Assembly (NCBI GenBank): GCA_902593235.1
Contig: CACJHS010000002.1
Coordinates: forward strand, 1 to 64,000
Direction: 5' to 3'
Source of the DNA: an uncultured Pelagibacteraceae bacterium
GTDB lineage: Bacteria; Pseudomonadota; Alphaproteobacteria; Pelagibacterales; Pelagibacteraceae
DNA: 64,000 bases
The number at the start of each line of letters is the position of its first letter. Positions within the stretch are counted from its first letter, which is position 1. This document shows, in pieces, positions 1-9,478 of the stretch. Position numbers and translations under genes: made by a program. Under the pieces are notes generated by a model, which ran no database searches, had not been told where the DNA came from, and saw only the letters and a list, made by a program, of their open reading frames with translations.

Positions 1-393
1 GGTGGAGTTGTTCCTTTAAGTGAAATAGAAAATTTAAATTTAGATTTTCAAGAATTTACAGCAAAAGGTTTTATGTTAGGTCACGCAAGTGTAGTTAGTA
101 TTCCAAAAGATTTTTCAATGGCTGAATATATTCATCACTTGTTTGAATTCTCAGCAGAAGAATCATGCGGGAAATGTTTCCCAGGAAGACTTGGATCTTA
201 CAGAGGTAAGGAGATGTTTGATCAAGCTAAGAAGAAAACAGCTAAAATTCCATTAAAATTGCTAGAAGAATTGTTGGTTACCATGCAAAAAGGATGCCTA
301 TGTGCTCTTTGTGGAGCAATCCCAACTCCAATTCAGAACATTCTAAAATACTTTGGTGATGAAATGAAAAATGATATGGTGAAAGATAATTAA
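1..393 (+). CDS. NAD-dependent formate dehydrogenase beta subunit (NuoF-like), C-terminal part; 5' end outside window
   Basis: Frame 1 is open from base 1 (GGVVPLSEIENLNLDFQEFTAKGFMLGH...), so the listed start at 73 is internal; NuoF-like 4Fe-4S motif ESCGKCFPGRLG plus downstream C..C; directly followed by the FDH alpha subunit. Confidence 0.85.
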   Translation, partial: GGVVPLSEIENLNLDFQEFTAKGFMLGHASVVSIPKDFSMAEYIHHLFEFSAEESCGKCFPGRLGSYRGKEMFDQAKKKTAKIPLKLLEELLVTMQKGCLCALCGAIPTPIQNILKYFGDEMKNDMVKDN

Positions 394-3161
394 TGAGCTC
401 AGAAAAAAGAAAAATTGCTTATATTGATGGAAAACCATACGAAATTGGTCCTAAACACACGTCTATTTTAAAATTTGTAAAAAGCTATGTAGGTGAAAAA
501 AAAGTACCTACTTTATGTGATGATCCAAACCTAGCTCCTTATGGTGCTTGCAGAGTTTGCTCAGTAGAAGTAGCTTTAGAAAAAGATGGTCCAACAAGAG
601 TGGTTGCATCTTGTCATACTCCAGTTGCTGAAAACCAACATATCTTTACCTCAAATGAAGCTTTAACAAGTCTAAGAAAAAATATTGTAGAATTAGTTTT
701 AACTGATCATCCAATGGAATGTGATACTTGTGAGGTAAACAATAATTGTGAATTACAAACAGTAGCAAACGATCTAGGAGTTGCTGATCACAGATACAAC
801 AGTCCTAAACAGCACAAAGGTATACCAAGAGATACGTCTCACGATTACATGAGAATGAACTTAGACAACTGTATTAATTGCGGAAGATGTGTCAGAGCTT
901 GCGATGAAATTCAAGGTTCATTTGTATTAACAATGAGCGGAAGGGGTTTTGAATCTAGAATAACAACTGATAATGATATGATGTTTGGAGATAGTTCATG
1001 TGTATCTTGTGGAGCATGTGCGCATACATGTCCAACAGATGCTATTTCAGATGTTTTTCAATCTAAATCTGCAGCTGTAGATAAAAAAGTTAGAACAACT
1101 TGTTCATACTGTGGTGTTGGATGTAATTTAGAAGCATCAATAAAAGATGATAAAGTTGTTGCAATAGATACTCCAAAACAAACAGAGGTAAATGCTGGTC
1201 ATACATGTATTAAAGGAAGATATGCATTTAGTTTTTATGATCATCCAGACAGATTAAAAACACCTTTAATTAAAAGAAATGGAAAGTTTCAAGAAGCTTC
1301 TTGGGATGAAGCTTATGATTTTATTAAAAAAGAAATGAATAGAATTACAAAAGATAATGGTCCAGATGCCTTTGCTGGAATTTCTTCAGCAAGATGTACA
1401 AATGAAGAAAATTATGTTTTTCAAAAAATGATTAGAGCGGCTGTAGGAACTAACAGTGTAGATTGTTGTGCAAGAATTTGTCATTCACCAACAGCTTGGG
1501 GAATGCAACAAACTTTTGGGACAGGGGCAGCCACAAACTCTACAGAAGATATTTATCATGCAGATTTATTTTTGGTAATTGGAGCTAATCCAACTAACGC
1601 TCATCCTGTAACAGGTGCAAAAATAAAACAACAAGTCATGAAAGGTAAAAAATTAATTGTACTTGATCCAATTACAACTGAACTAGCAAAACTTGCTGAT
1701 TATCATATTAAACTAAGACCAGGAACTAACGTTGCAGTTCTAAATATGATGTTACACTTTATTATTAAATCAAAACTTTATAATGCAGATTTTATTAGAG
1801 ATAGAACTGAAGGTTTTGATAATTTCTTAAAAGAAATTGAAAGACAAGATGTAGATCATTTAGCAAAAGTAGCTGGTGTAGATAAACAATTAGTTAAAGA
1901 AGCAGCAATTGCATATGCTACTGCAAGAAATTCAATGGAGTTCCATGGTTTAGGAGTTACTGAACACGAACAAGGATCTAAAACTGTAATGTTAATTGCA
2001 GATCTAGCAATGATTACTGGAAACATTGGACGAAAAGGTGTCGGGGTTAATCCTTTAAGAGGTCAAAACAATGTTCAAGGTGCAGCAGATATGGGATGTC
2101 AACCACACCAAGGTGCTGGATATTTTCCTGTAGCTGATGAAAAACATCAAGAATTCTACACAGAAAAATATGGAGTAACTCACCCAACTAAGCCAGGATT
2201 AAAAATTCCTCAGATGTTTGAAGCTGCAATAAATAAGGAATTAAAAGGTTTATGGATCATTGGAGAAGATATTGTTCAAACAGATCCTAACAGCGCACAT
2301 GTAATTGAAGCTATGAATTCTTTAGAACTTTTAGTTGTTCAAGAAATATTTATGAGTGAAACAGCAAAATTAGCAACTGTTGTTCTGCCAGGTACTACTT
2401 TCTTAGAAAAAGATGGAACTTTTACAAACACTGAGAGAAGAATTCAAAGGGTGAACAGAGCTGTACCTCCTCTACCAGGTACTAAACCTGATGGATTAAT
2501 TGTAACTGAGATGATGCAGAAATTAGGATTTGATCAGCCAACTTATGATGCAGATCAAGTTCTAGCAGAAATTGCTGATATCGTTCCTTTCTTTAAGGGT
2601 GTTACTAGAGAGAGACTTGGAAAATTTGGATTACAATGGCCAGTACAAGAAGATGGAACTGATACAAAAATTTTACATACAGAAACATTTAAATTAGGTA
2701 AAGGCAGATTAAAAAACTTTGATTGGAAAGAATCATCAGAAATAGAAGCTAATCAAAAAGAATATCCTTTGATTTTAACAACTAGTAGAGTTTTACAACA
2801 TTACAATGCAGCAACAATGACTAGAAGAACAAAAAATATAAATATTGTTGATGAAGATGTTTTATTAATTCATCCTAAAGATGCGGCTCATAGAGATCTA
2901 AATACTGGTGATATTGGAAGACTTTATTCAGGTAGAGGTGAGGTTGCACTTAAAGTTGAGGTTACAGACAAAGTTAAAGAAGGAATTGTGTTTACTACGT
3001 TCCATTTCCCAGAACATATGGTTAATATGGTTACAGGTCATGGTAAAGATGAAGAAACAATGTGTGCTGAATACAAAGTATCTTCTGTTGAAGTACAAAA
3101 AATCTCTAATCAATTTAAAACAGAAGTTAAACCAAAAGAAAATCAAGCTGAAGTTAGTTAA
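393..3161 (+). CDS. Formate dehydrogenase alpha subunit (molybdopterin, Fe-S clusters; Cys-type active site)
   Basis: N-terminal 2Fe-2S/4Fe-4S ferredoxin motifs, CSYCGVGCN 4Fe-4S motif, VDCCARICHSP active-site region with Cys at the Sec/Cys position, C-terminal molydopterin dinucleotide-binding domain. Confidence 0.92.
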   Translation: MSSEKRKIAYIDGKPYEIGPKHTSILKFVKSYVGEKKVPTLCDDPNLAPYGACRVCSVEVALEKDGPTRVVASCHTPVAENQHIFTSNEALTSLRKNIVELVLTDHPMECDTCEVNNNCELQTVANDLGVADHRYNSPKQHKGIPRDTSHDYMRMNLDNCINCGRCVRACDEIQGSFVLTMSGRGFESRITTDNDMMFGDSSCVSCGACAHTCPTDAISDVFQSKSAAVDKKVRTTCSYCGVGCNLEASIKDDKVVAIDTPKQTEVNAGHTCIKGRYAFSFYDHPDRLKTPLIKRNGKFQEASWDEAYDFIKKEMNRITKDNGPDAFAGISSARCTNEENYVFQKMIRAAVGTNSVDCCARICHSPTAWGMQQTFGTGAATNSTEDIYHADLFLVIGANPTNAHPVTGAKIKQQVMKGKKLIVLDPITTELAKLADYHIKLRPGTNVAVLNMMLHFIIKSKLYNADFIRDRTEGFDNFLKEIERQDVDHLAKVAGVDKQLVKEAAIAYATARNSMEFHGLGVTEHEQGSKTVMLIADLAMITGNIGRKGVGVNPLRGQNNVQGAADMGCQPHQGAGYFPVADEKHQEFYTEKYGVTHPTKPGLKIPQMFEAAINKELKGLWIIGEDIVQTDPNSAHVIEAMNSLELLVVQEIFMSETAKLATVVLPGTTFLEKDGTFTNTERRIQRVNRAVPPLPGTKPDGLIVTEMMQKLGFDQPTYDADQVLAEIADIVPFFKGVTRERLGKFGLQWPVQEDGTDTKILHTETFKLGKGRLKNFDWKESSEIEANQKEYPLILTTSRVLQHYNAATMTRRTKNINIVDEDVLLIHPKDAAHRDLNTGDIGRLYSGRGEVALKVEVTDKVKEGIVFTTFHFPEHMVNMVTGHGKDEETMCAEYKVSSVEVQKISNQFKTEVKPKENQAEVS

Positions 3162-3166
3162 TTAAA

Positions 3167-4612
3167 ATGACCATTGGTTGGCATTTTGATAATACATATT
3201 CAAAGTTATCAAATACTTTTAAAGAAAATATTAAACCAACTCCTGTTCATGATCCTGAATTAGTAATTTTAAATGAGGAACTAGCATCTACTTTAAATTT
3301 AGATTTTTCAAAAACAGACAAAAAAAAATTAGCAGAAATATTTTCTGGAAACTCAATACCAGAAGAAACTAATACCATAGCCCAAGCATATGCAGGTCAT
3401 CAATTTGGACACTTTACTATGTTGGGAGATGGTAGAGCAGTTTTATTGGGTGAGCATTTAGTAAACAATGACAATCGTTTTGACATTCAGTATAAAGGTT
3501 CAGGAAGAACTTCTTTTTCTAGAGGTGGTGATGGAAGAGCAGCTCTAGGACCTATGCTTAGAGAATATATTATCAGTGAAGCGATACACTCATTAAATAT
3601 TCCAACTACTAGAAGTCTTGCTGTAGTAAAAACAGGAGAAAAAGTTGTAAGAGAAAATCTTTTACAGGGCGCTATATTAACAAGAGTTGCATCTAGTCAT
3701 CTTCGTGTTGGAACATTTCAATATATAGCTGCAACTCAAAACATTGAAAATTTAAATACTTTAGTCGACTACACAGTAAATAGACATTATCCAGAAATCA
3801 AAACATCAAATTCAAAAGCATTAGACTTGTTAAATCTTGTAATGGAAAAGCAATGCCAGCTAGTAATCAATTGGATGAGAGTTGGATTTATTCATGGGGT
3901 TATGAATACTGATAACATGGCAATTTCAGGTGAAACAATAGATTATGGTCCTTGCGCATTTATGGATCATTATGATCCAAAAACTGTATTTAGCTCAATC
4001 GATAAATTTGGGAGATATGCTTTTTCTAATCAACCACCAATTACAAAGTGGAATTTAGCAAGATTTGCAGAATGTTTAATCCCTTTGATCGACAAAAATG
4101 AAGATACTGCAATTAAATTAGCAACAGATTTAATAGATAATTTCCAAAATATTTATGAGGATAAATGGTTAAATATGATGAGAGATAAACTAGGTCTATT
4201 TGGTGAGGATAAAAATGATAAAAAATTAATTAATGATTTGTTTAATTGGATGGAAAAAAATAAAACAGATTACACAAATACTTTTTGTAATCTAATGGAT
4301 ATCAATTCTGATGAAATTTATAAAAATAATGATTTTATCGATTGGAAAAATGGATGGAAAAAAAGATCTGAGTTAAATAATTCAACTAAGGAAAAACAAA
4401 GCAAACTTATGAAATCAAATAATCCAATTGTAATTCCTAGAAATCATAAAGTAGAGGAAGCTTTAGCTGAAGCTGACAAAGGAAGTTTAGATAAAATGAA
4501 AAAGTTATTAGCCATTTTAAAAAATCCTTATGACAATCAGAATAATATTGAAGAATATCAAGCACCTGCTCCATCAAGCAACGAAAAATATCAAACTTTT
4601 TGTGGAACTTAA
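3167..4612 (+). CDS. selO: SelO/YdiU (UPF0061) family protein adenylyltransferase pseudokinase
   Basis: YAGHQFGHFTMLGDGRAVLLGE, GSGRTSFSRGGDGRAALGPMLREYIISEA, FIHGVMNTDNMAISGETIDYGPCAFMD and C-terminal YQTFCGT are typical of SelO. Confidence 0.93.
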   Translation: MTIGWHFDNTYSKLSNTFKENIKPTPVHDPELVILNEELASTLNLDFSKTDKKKLAEIFSGNSIPEETNTIAQAYAGHQFGHFTMLGDGRAVLLGEHLVNNDNRFDIQYKGSGRTSFSRGGDGRAALGPMLREYIISEAIHSLNIPTTRSLAVVKTGEKVVRENLLQGAILTRVASSHLRVGTFQYIAATQNIENLNTLVDYTVNRHYPEIKTSNSKALDLLNLVMEKQCQLVINWMRVGFIHGVMNTDNMAISGETIDYGPCAFMDHYDPKTVFSSIDKFGRYAFSNQPPITKWNLARFAECLIPLIDKNEDTAIKLATDLIDNFQNIYEDKWLNMMRDKLGLFGEDKNDKKLINDLFNWMEKNKTDYTNTFCNLMDINSDEIYKNNDFIDWKNGWKKRSELNNSTKEKQSKLMKSNNPIVIPRNHKVEEALAEADKGSLDKMKKLLAILKNPYDNQNNIEEYQAPAPSSNEKYQTFCGT

Positions 4613-4613
4613 T

Positions 4614-5717
4614 TTATAGAACGTAGGGCTCTGGCCTAGCAGTTTTACCCAAAACTCTCTCAACTGCAAAATCACTTATATCAATTGTTTGGTATGATCC
4701 TGTTGTAATTAATTCAGTTAAGGCTCTACCGATACCTGGTGCTTGCATTAATCCCCGGCCCGTAAATCCAGAAGCCATGTAAACATTGTCATATTTTGGA
4801 TGTTTGCCAACAACTGCATTATTATCTAATCTATTACAATCATAGTAACCTGCCCATCCACCAGTTAACTTTAATTCCTCGAAGGCAGGTATTCTCTTAG
4901 CAAGAGCTGGCCAAACTAATTCCTCAAAATCATTCCAAGCTGGTTCCAAATCATCTGCATCAAATACAGAAATAGGTGATCCTGCTAAATATTCTCCTCC
5001 TTCTGGTCTCCAATAAACACCAGTTGTTAAGTCTCCACTTAGTGGCATCTCTTTTATATATGTTGGGCATTTTACTCTAAACACAGTGTGCTTTTGAGGA
5101 ACAACAGGAATATCTTCTAACAATTCCTTTGTCCAACAACCAGCTGCAGAAACTATTGTTTTAGCATTTATTTCAGAAATACTTTTAACTTCACCTTTAA
5201 TAAATTCTGCTCCAAGCTCTATTGCTTTACTTTTAAGAGCGCTATGAAACATAAATGGATCAATCCATCCTTCACTTTGATTATCAGTATAAGTTGCTGT
5301 CTCTATCCCTTCACTATTCACATAAGGGAAAACCTTAGATAATTCTAACCCTTTAATATTTTTTGTTCCTGCATCACATTCTTTATGATTTTCTAATGCT
5401 CTATATTGTTCTTCAGCATGCTCAGGACCAAACATTAAAAGATATCCATTGGTTACCATGCTAGCTGTTGGATTAGGATTTTTTTCTGTTTTTAATAATT
5501 CCGGTATTTGGAAAATAAATTCTCTTGCAAATTTTCCTAATAAAATATTTTCTTTTTGAAAAAATTGTCTTCTGAAACCACCTAGAGATAATGGAAATGA
5601 AGCTGTTTTATAAGTAGGATCTCTTTCAATAACTTTAACTTTTCTACCTTCTTTAGATAAAAAATAAGCAGTTGCCGCCCCTATTATTCCACCACCAATT
5701 ACTACAACATCATCCAT
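4614..5717 (-). CDS. FAD-dependent oxidoreductase (DAO / sarcosine dehydrogenase-like)
   Basis: N-terminal VVIGGGIIGAATAYFLSKEG dinucleotide-binding motif; DAO-family C-terminus (ASGFTGRGLMQAPGIGRALTELI). Confidence 0.85.
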   Translation of the reverse strand: MDDVVVIGGGIIGAATAYFLSKEGRKVKVIERDPTYKTASFPLSLGGFRRQFFQKENILLGKFAREFIFQIPELLKTEKNPNPTASMVTNGYLLMFGPEHAEEQYRALENHKECDAGTKNIKGLELSKVFPYVNSEGIETATYTDNQSEGWIDPFMFHSALKSKAIELGAEFIKGEVKSISEINAKTIVSAAGCWTKELLEDIPVVPQKHTVFRVKCPTYIKEMPLSGDLTTGVYWRPEGGEYLAGSPISVFDADDLEPAWNDFEELVWPALAKRIPAFEELKLTGGWAGYYDCNRLDNNAVVGKHPKYDNVYMASGFTGRGLMQAPGIGRALTELITTGSYQTIDISDFAVERVLGKTARPEPYVL

Positions 5718-5719
5718 AT

Positions 5720-6202
5720 CTAATTTAACATAATCAAGCTTGTATTCAGAATTAGTGCAAAGCTACACCAAAGTAAATATGGAATCATTAAGTAGGCACT
5801 CAACATCTTGACGCGTTTAAACCTTAAAATAAGATTAATTATCAATGCTATTAGTATGATTAATACTAAAAGAGCCAAAACTATATTGTGAAAAACAAAA
5901 AAAACTACACTCCAAGTTGTATTGAATACTAAATGAATAAAATAAATATAAACAGTATTCATATCTCTATTTTTCGTATGCCAATAAAGCCATATTGCAA
6001 CTGTCATCAATATATACAAGGTGGTCCAAACAGGTCCGAATATCCAATCCGGTGGATTAAATGATGGCTTATTTAGTAATGAGTACCATGGCTCTTTAAA
6101 AGTAACAGTAGCTAAACCGCCAATCAATGAAGCAGAGAATGTAATAGCAAGAAACAATATAAATGTTAAAAATTTATTTTTAAACATGTTAGATATATAC
6201 AT
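5720..6202 (-). CDS. tspO: TspO/MBR family tryptophan-rich sensory protein
   Basis: PWYSLLNKPSFNPPDWIFGPVWTTLYILM signature; five hydrophobic segments. Second Met (6187) is a plausible alternative start. Confidence 0.9.
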   Translation of the reverse strand: MYISNMFKNKFLTFILFLAITFSASLIGGLATVTFKEPWYSLLNKPSFNPPDWIFGPVWTTLYILMTVAIWLYWHTKNRDMNTVYIYFIHLVFNTTWSVVFFVFHNIVLALLVLIILIALIINLILRFKRVKMLSAYLMIPYLLWCSFALILNTSLIMLN

Positions 6203-6210
6203 AACAAAAA

Positions 6211-6969
6211 ATGACTAAAAAAACTATTTGGATTACAGGTGGCAGTACTGGTATTGGAAAAGCTTTAGCAATTAAGTTTGCAAGTAAGGGATGGAACGTT
6301 GCTATATCTGCAAGAAGAGCTGAATTACTAAATGAACTTTCAAATTCTTATGAAAATATTTCAGGTTTCCCTTTAGATGTAACAGATAAGGAAAAATGCA
6401 AAGAAGTATTTAATGAAATTAAAAACAAATATGAAAATATAGATATTTGTTTTTTTTCAACTGGAACATGGGATCCCAAAAAAGAAAAAGATATAGATGT
6501 CGAACAAATGGAAGATGTCTTTAAAGTAAATTTTTTTGGAACTGTGAATAGCATCAAAGCAGTTGAACAATACTTTAGAGATAAAAAAAACGGTATAATT
6601 ACTATTGTTTCATCAATTGCAGGATATAGGGGGTTACCTAATTCAACTGGATATGGACCATCTAAATCTGCATTAAATAATTTAGCTGAAAGTTTGTACT
6701 TTGATTTTAAAAGGTACAACGTACGTGTTTGTTTAGTATCTCCTGGATTTATTCAAACGCCAATGACAGATAAAAATGATTTTAAAATGCCTTTTTTAAA
6801 AACTCCTGAGTATGCTGCAGATCAAATTTATGAAGGTTTAGTTTACAAAAACATATTTGAAATACATTTTCCAAAATCACTTACAATCACATTAAAACTA
6901 TTGAGTTTTTTACCGAGTAAAATTTATTTTGGTTTAGTTGGAAAACTAACGAAATATCAAAAAAAATAG
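6211..6969 (+). CDS. SDR family oxidoreductase
   Basis: TGGSTGIG Rossmann motif, SSIAG and YGPSKSA catalytic motif. Confidence 0.9.
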   Translation: MTKKTIWITGGSTGIGKALAIKFASKGWNVAISARRAELLNELSNSYENISGFPLDVTDKEKCKEVFNEIKNKYENIDICFFSTGTWDPKKEKDIDVEQMEDVFKVNFFGTVNSIKAVEQYFRDKKNGIITIVSSIAGYRGLPNSTGYGPSKSALNNLAESLYFDFKRYNVRVCLVSPGFIQTPMTDKNDFKMPFLKTPEYAADQIYEGLVYKNIFEIHFPKSLTITLKLLSFLPSKIYFGLVGKLTKYQKK

Positions 6970-7530
6970 TTAATCTTTTACAAATACAACTGTCAATTCA
7001 GCTACTTTAAAACCAAATTTAGTCATTGTTGCTCTATTAATTGCAACTCTATCATCTTGTTTAAAAATCCAATCATCGAAAGTTATTTTTAATTCTTTAC
7101 CTTTAACAGGAACTAATAAAACATATTCAAATTTAAACGCTGGTCCATACGAATATCCTATTGCTTTACCTACAACATCTCCTGCTGTTCCTTCGTAATT
7201 ATGCTCATCAATTTTATTTATTGTCCATTCTCGGTCTTGAACTTCACCATCATCCCAATTAAATTTTTCTTTAAGAATTAATTGCTTTCCATCCCAGGTT
7301 CCATTTAAATCTGCAGAAAATTGTCTTGTAACTTTTCCTGATCTATTTTGCAGAACACCCCAAGCCTTAACATTTCCAGATAAGTATTCCTCAATAATTA
7401 ATCTTGGTTCTTTGTTTTTAAAATCTTCTGGTTTCATAGCGCTATTATTTGAGCAACTTGTAATTAAGAATAATGAAATTATCAATGAAATTGACTTAAT
7501 TATTTTTATATGTCGCATAAATATCTCCAT
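6970..7530 (-). CDS. DUF3833-like lipoprotein
   Basis: Signal peptide with lipobox-like ITSC; position next to CFA synthase/DUF1365 as in other proteobacterial lipid-modification operons. Confidence 0.75.
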   Translation of the reverse strand: MEIFMRHIKIIKSISLIISLFLITSCSNNSAMKPEDFKNKEPRLIIEEYLSGNVKAWGVLQNRSGKVTRQFSADLNGTWDGKQLILKEKFNWDDGEVQDREWTINKIDEHNYEGTAGDVVGKAIGYSYGPAFKFEYVLLVPVKGKELKITFDDWIFKQDDRVAINRATMTKFGFKVAELTVVFVKD

Positions 7531-7535
7531 TATTT

Positions 7536-8714
7536 TTATTTGTTTTGCATTGAAAATTGTATCAGATCAATATTTTTTGACTTAAATCCAGCTTCACAAT
7601 AAGAAAGATAAAACTCCCACATTCTTTTAAATGTTAAGTCAAAACCTTGATTTTTTATTAAATCCCATTTTTTTAAAAACTCATTTCTCCATATAGCCAA
7701 TGTATTTGCATAATGATCGGCATAAGAAATATATGAATTTATAGTTAAACCGTTATCAGAAACATAACGATTAATACTCTTTTTATTTGGTAAAAAACCA
7801 CCAGGAAAAATATATTTTTGAATAAAATCTTGTTTGTTTTTGTATCTATCAAACAACCTATCATCGATAGTAATTGCTTGAATAGCTGCTTTACCACCAT
7901 CAGATAAGTTAGTTTTAATGGTTCTAAAATAACCCTCTAAATAATTTTGACCAACAGCCTCAATCATTTCTATAGAGGCAATTGAATTGTATTTACCTTT
8001 AAGATCTCTGTAATCCTTTATTTCAATATTTACTTTTTCATTTAAACCACAATTAAAAATTCTTTCTTTTGCGTATTCAAATTGTTTTTTGGATATTGTA
8101 ATACAGTCTAATTTAACATCGTATTTTTTACCGAAATATTCAGCAAAACCTCCCCAACCACATCCTATTTCTAAAACTTTGTCACCATTATTTGGTTTTA
8201 TTTGATCAATTAATTTTTGATATTTATTATTTTGAGCATCAGAAAGATTTTTCGATTTATCATCAAAAATGGCACTAGAGTAAGTAAGTGTATCATCTAA
8301 CCAAAGAGAAAAAAAATCATTACCTAAATCATAATGTTTAGCAATATTTTCTTTGCTTCTACTTTTTGTATTTTTGATTATTTGATTTTTTACAAAATTA
8401 ATTATTGGAAAATCAAGAAGGCCTGAGAATTTATGTATGACTTCTATATTTCTTGCAGTTAACTCAATTAAATTTGATAAGTTATTAGTTTCAAATTCAC
8501 CCCTCATGTAGCTCTCAGCAAATCCAATACTACCACCTCTAATTAAATTATAATTAAAATCTGGTTTTTTGATTGAAATATTAGCATGCAATTTTTCATT
8601 TGGATTTCCAAACTTTAAAACTTTTCCATCATGTGTAGTAAGCTCTAGATAACCATAACTTATTTTATTAAGAAATTTAAAAACTAATTTATCTGCAGCG
8701 TTATTTAAAAACAT
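7536..8714 (-). CDS. cfa: Cyclopropane-fatty-acyl-phospholipid synthase family SAM methyltransferase
   Basis: NIAKHYDLGNDFFSLWLDDTLTYSSAIF, VLEIGCGWGGFAEYF, IEAVGQNYLEGYF motifs. Confidence 0.9.
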   Translation of the reverse strand: MFLNNAADKLVFKFLNKISYGYLELTTHDGKVLKFGNPNEKLHANISIKKPDFNYNLIRGGSIGFAESYMRGEFETNNLSNLIELTARNIEVIHKFSGLLDFPIINFVKNQIIKNTKSRSKENIAKHYDLGNDFFSLWLDDTLTYSSAIFDDKSKNLSDAQNNKYQKLIDQIKPNNGDKVLEIGCGWGGFAEYFGKKYDVKLDCITISKKQFEYAKERIFNCGLNEKVNIEIKDYRDLKGKYNSIASIEMIEAVGQNYLEGYFRTIKTNLSDGGKAAIQAITIDDRLFDRYKNKQDFIQKYIFPGGFLPNKKSINRYVSDNGLTINSYISYADHYANTLAIWRNEFLKKWDLIKNQGFDLTFKRMWEFYLSYCEAGFKSKNIDLIQFSMQNK

Positions 8715-9478
8715 TAATTTTCTACTGTTATATTATTTTTAATTTTAAATTTTTTCTTAATAAATTTAATTCCTTTAATCCACAATTTAAACGCTTCAAA
8801 ATGTATCGCAGAGATAATTTTAAATGTCATTAAAGGGTGTTTAAGATAAGAATTCATTAAGTTTTTACTTGTCAAATCTGATCTTTCACCATCTTGAGAT
8901 GCAAAAAGAATTTTTCCTTCTTGATCATATTGATCTATTACAACTGACAATTTCTGCTCAGGATTTAATATCCTAAAAAAATAATTACAATCCATTTCAA
9001 TAAATGGCGAAACATGAAATTTCTTTGAGCAATTATTTTGAATTAATTTACTTTGTCCCTCCACTTTAAAAACATATGTGTGTTGCTCACCAAATGTATT
9101 CTTAACTTCATATAAAATAGAAATTAAATTATGATTTCTGTCATATACAAAAAAAATACTTAGTGGATTAAAAACATAACCAAATATTCTTGGATAGCAT
9201 AAAAGTTTAACTTTTATATTGTCTGTACTGATTTCATTATTGATTAGATTTTTTTTTACCCACTCAAAAAGAGATGACCCATCACGATCACCATGATCTT
9301 TCTCATAAAAGCTAATAAGATTAAATTTATTCAATGAAAAAAATTTTAATTTATCATTAAGCTCATTTAGCTCTGATAGATCTATAAATAATGAAAATAC
9401 TTTATATTTAAAAAAATGTTCTTTAGGTTTAAATCTCTTATGGGTTACATTTCCACTATATATACAAGAATTAATCAT
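8714..9478 (-). CDS. DUF1365 family protein
   Basis: SCIYSGNVTHKRFKPKEHFFKYKVF and CYPRIFGYVFNPLSIFFVYD typical of DUF1365; neighbouring CFA synthase. Confidence 0.87.
   Translation of the reverse strand: MINSCIYSGNVTHKRFKPKEHFFKYKVFSLFIDLSELNELNDKLKFFSLNKFNLISFYEKDHGDRDGSSLFEWVKKNLINNEISTDNIKVKLLCYPRIFGYVFNPLSIFFVYDRNHNLISILYEVKNTFGEQHTYVFKVEGQSKLIQNNCSKKFHVSPFIEMDCNYFFRILNPEQKLSVVIDQYDQEGKILFASQDGERSDLTSKNLMNSYLKHPLMTFKIISAIHFEAFKLWIKGIKFIKKKFKIKNNITVEN

Noticed and set aside
2908-3165. Plus and minus ORFs (2908-3165, 2928-3146) inside the formate dehydrogenase alpha gene
   Set aside because: Out-of-frame or antisense to a strongly conserved coding sequence with low-complexity products; typical AT-rich shadow ORFs.
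4614-5717. Considered whether this flavoprotein or the one at 40455-41696 could be LhgO partnering GlaH
   Set aside because: Neither resembles LhgO as I remember it; they look like DAO/sarcosine dehydrogenase and DadA types.
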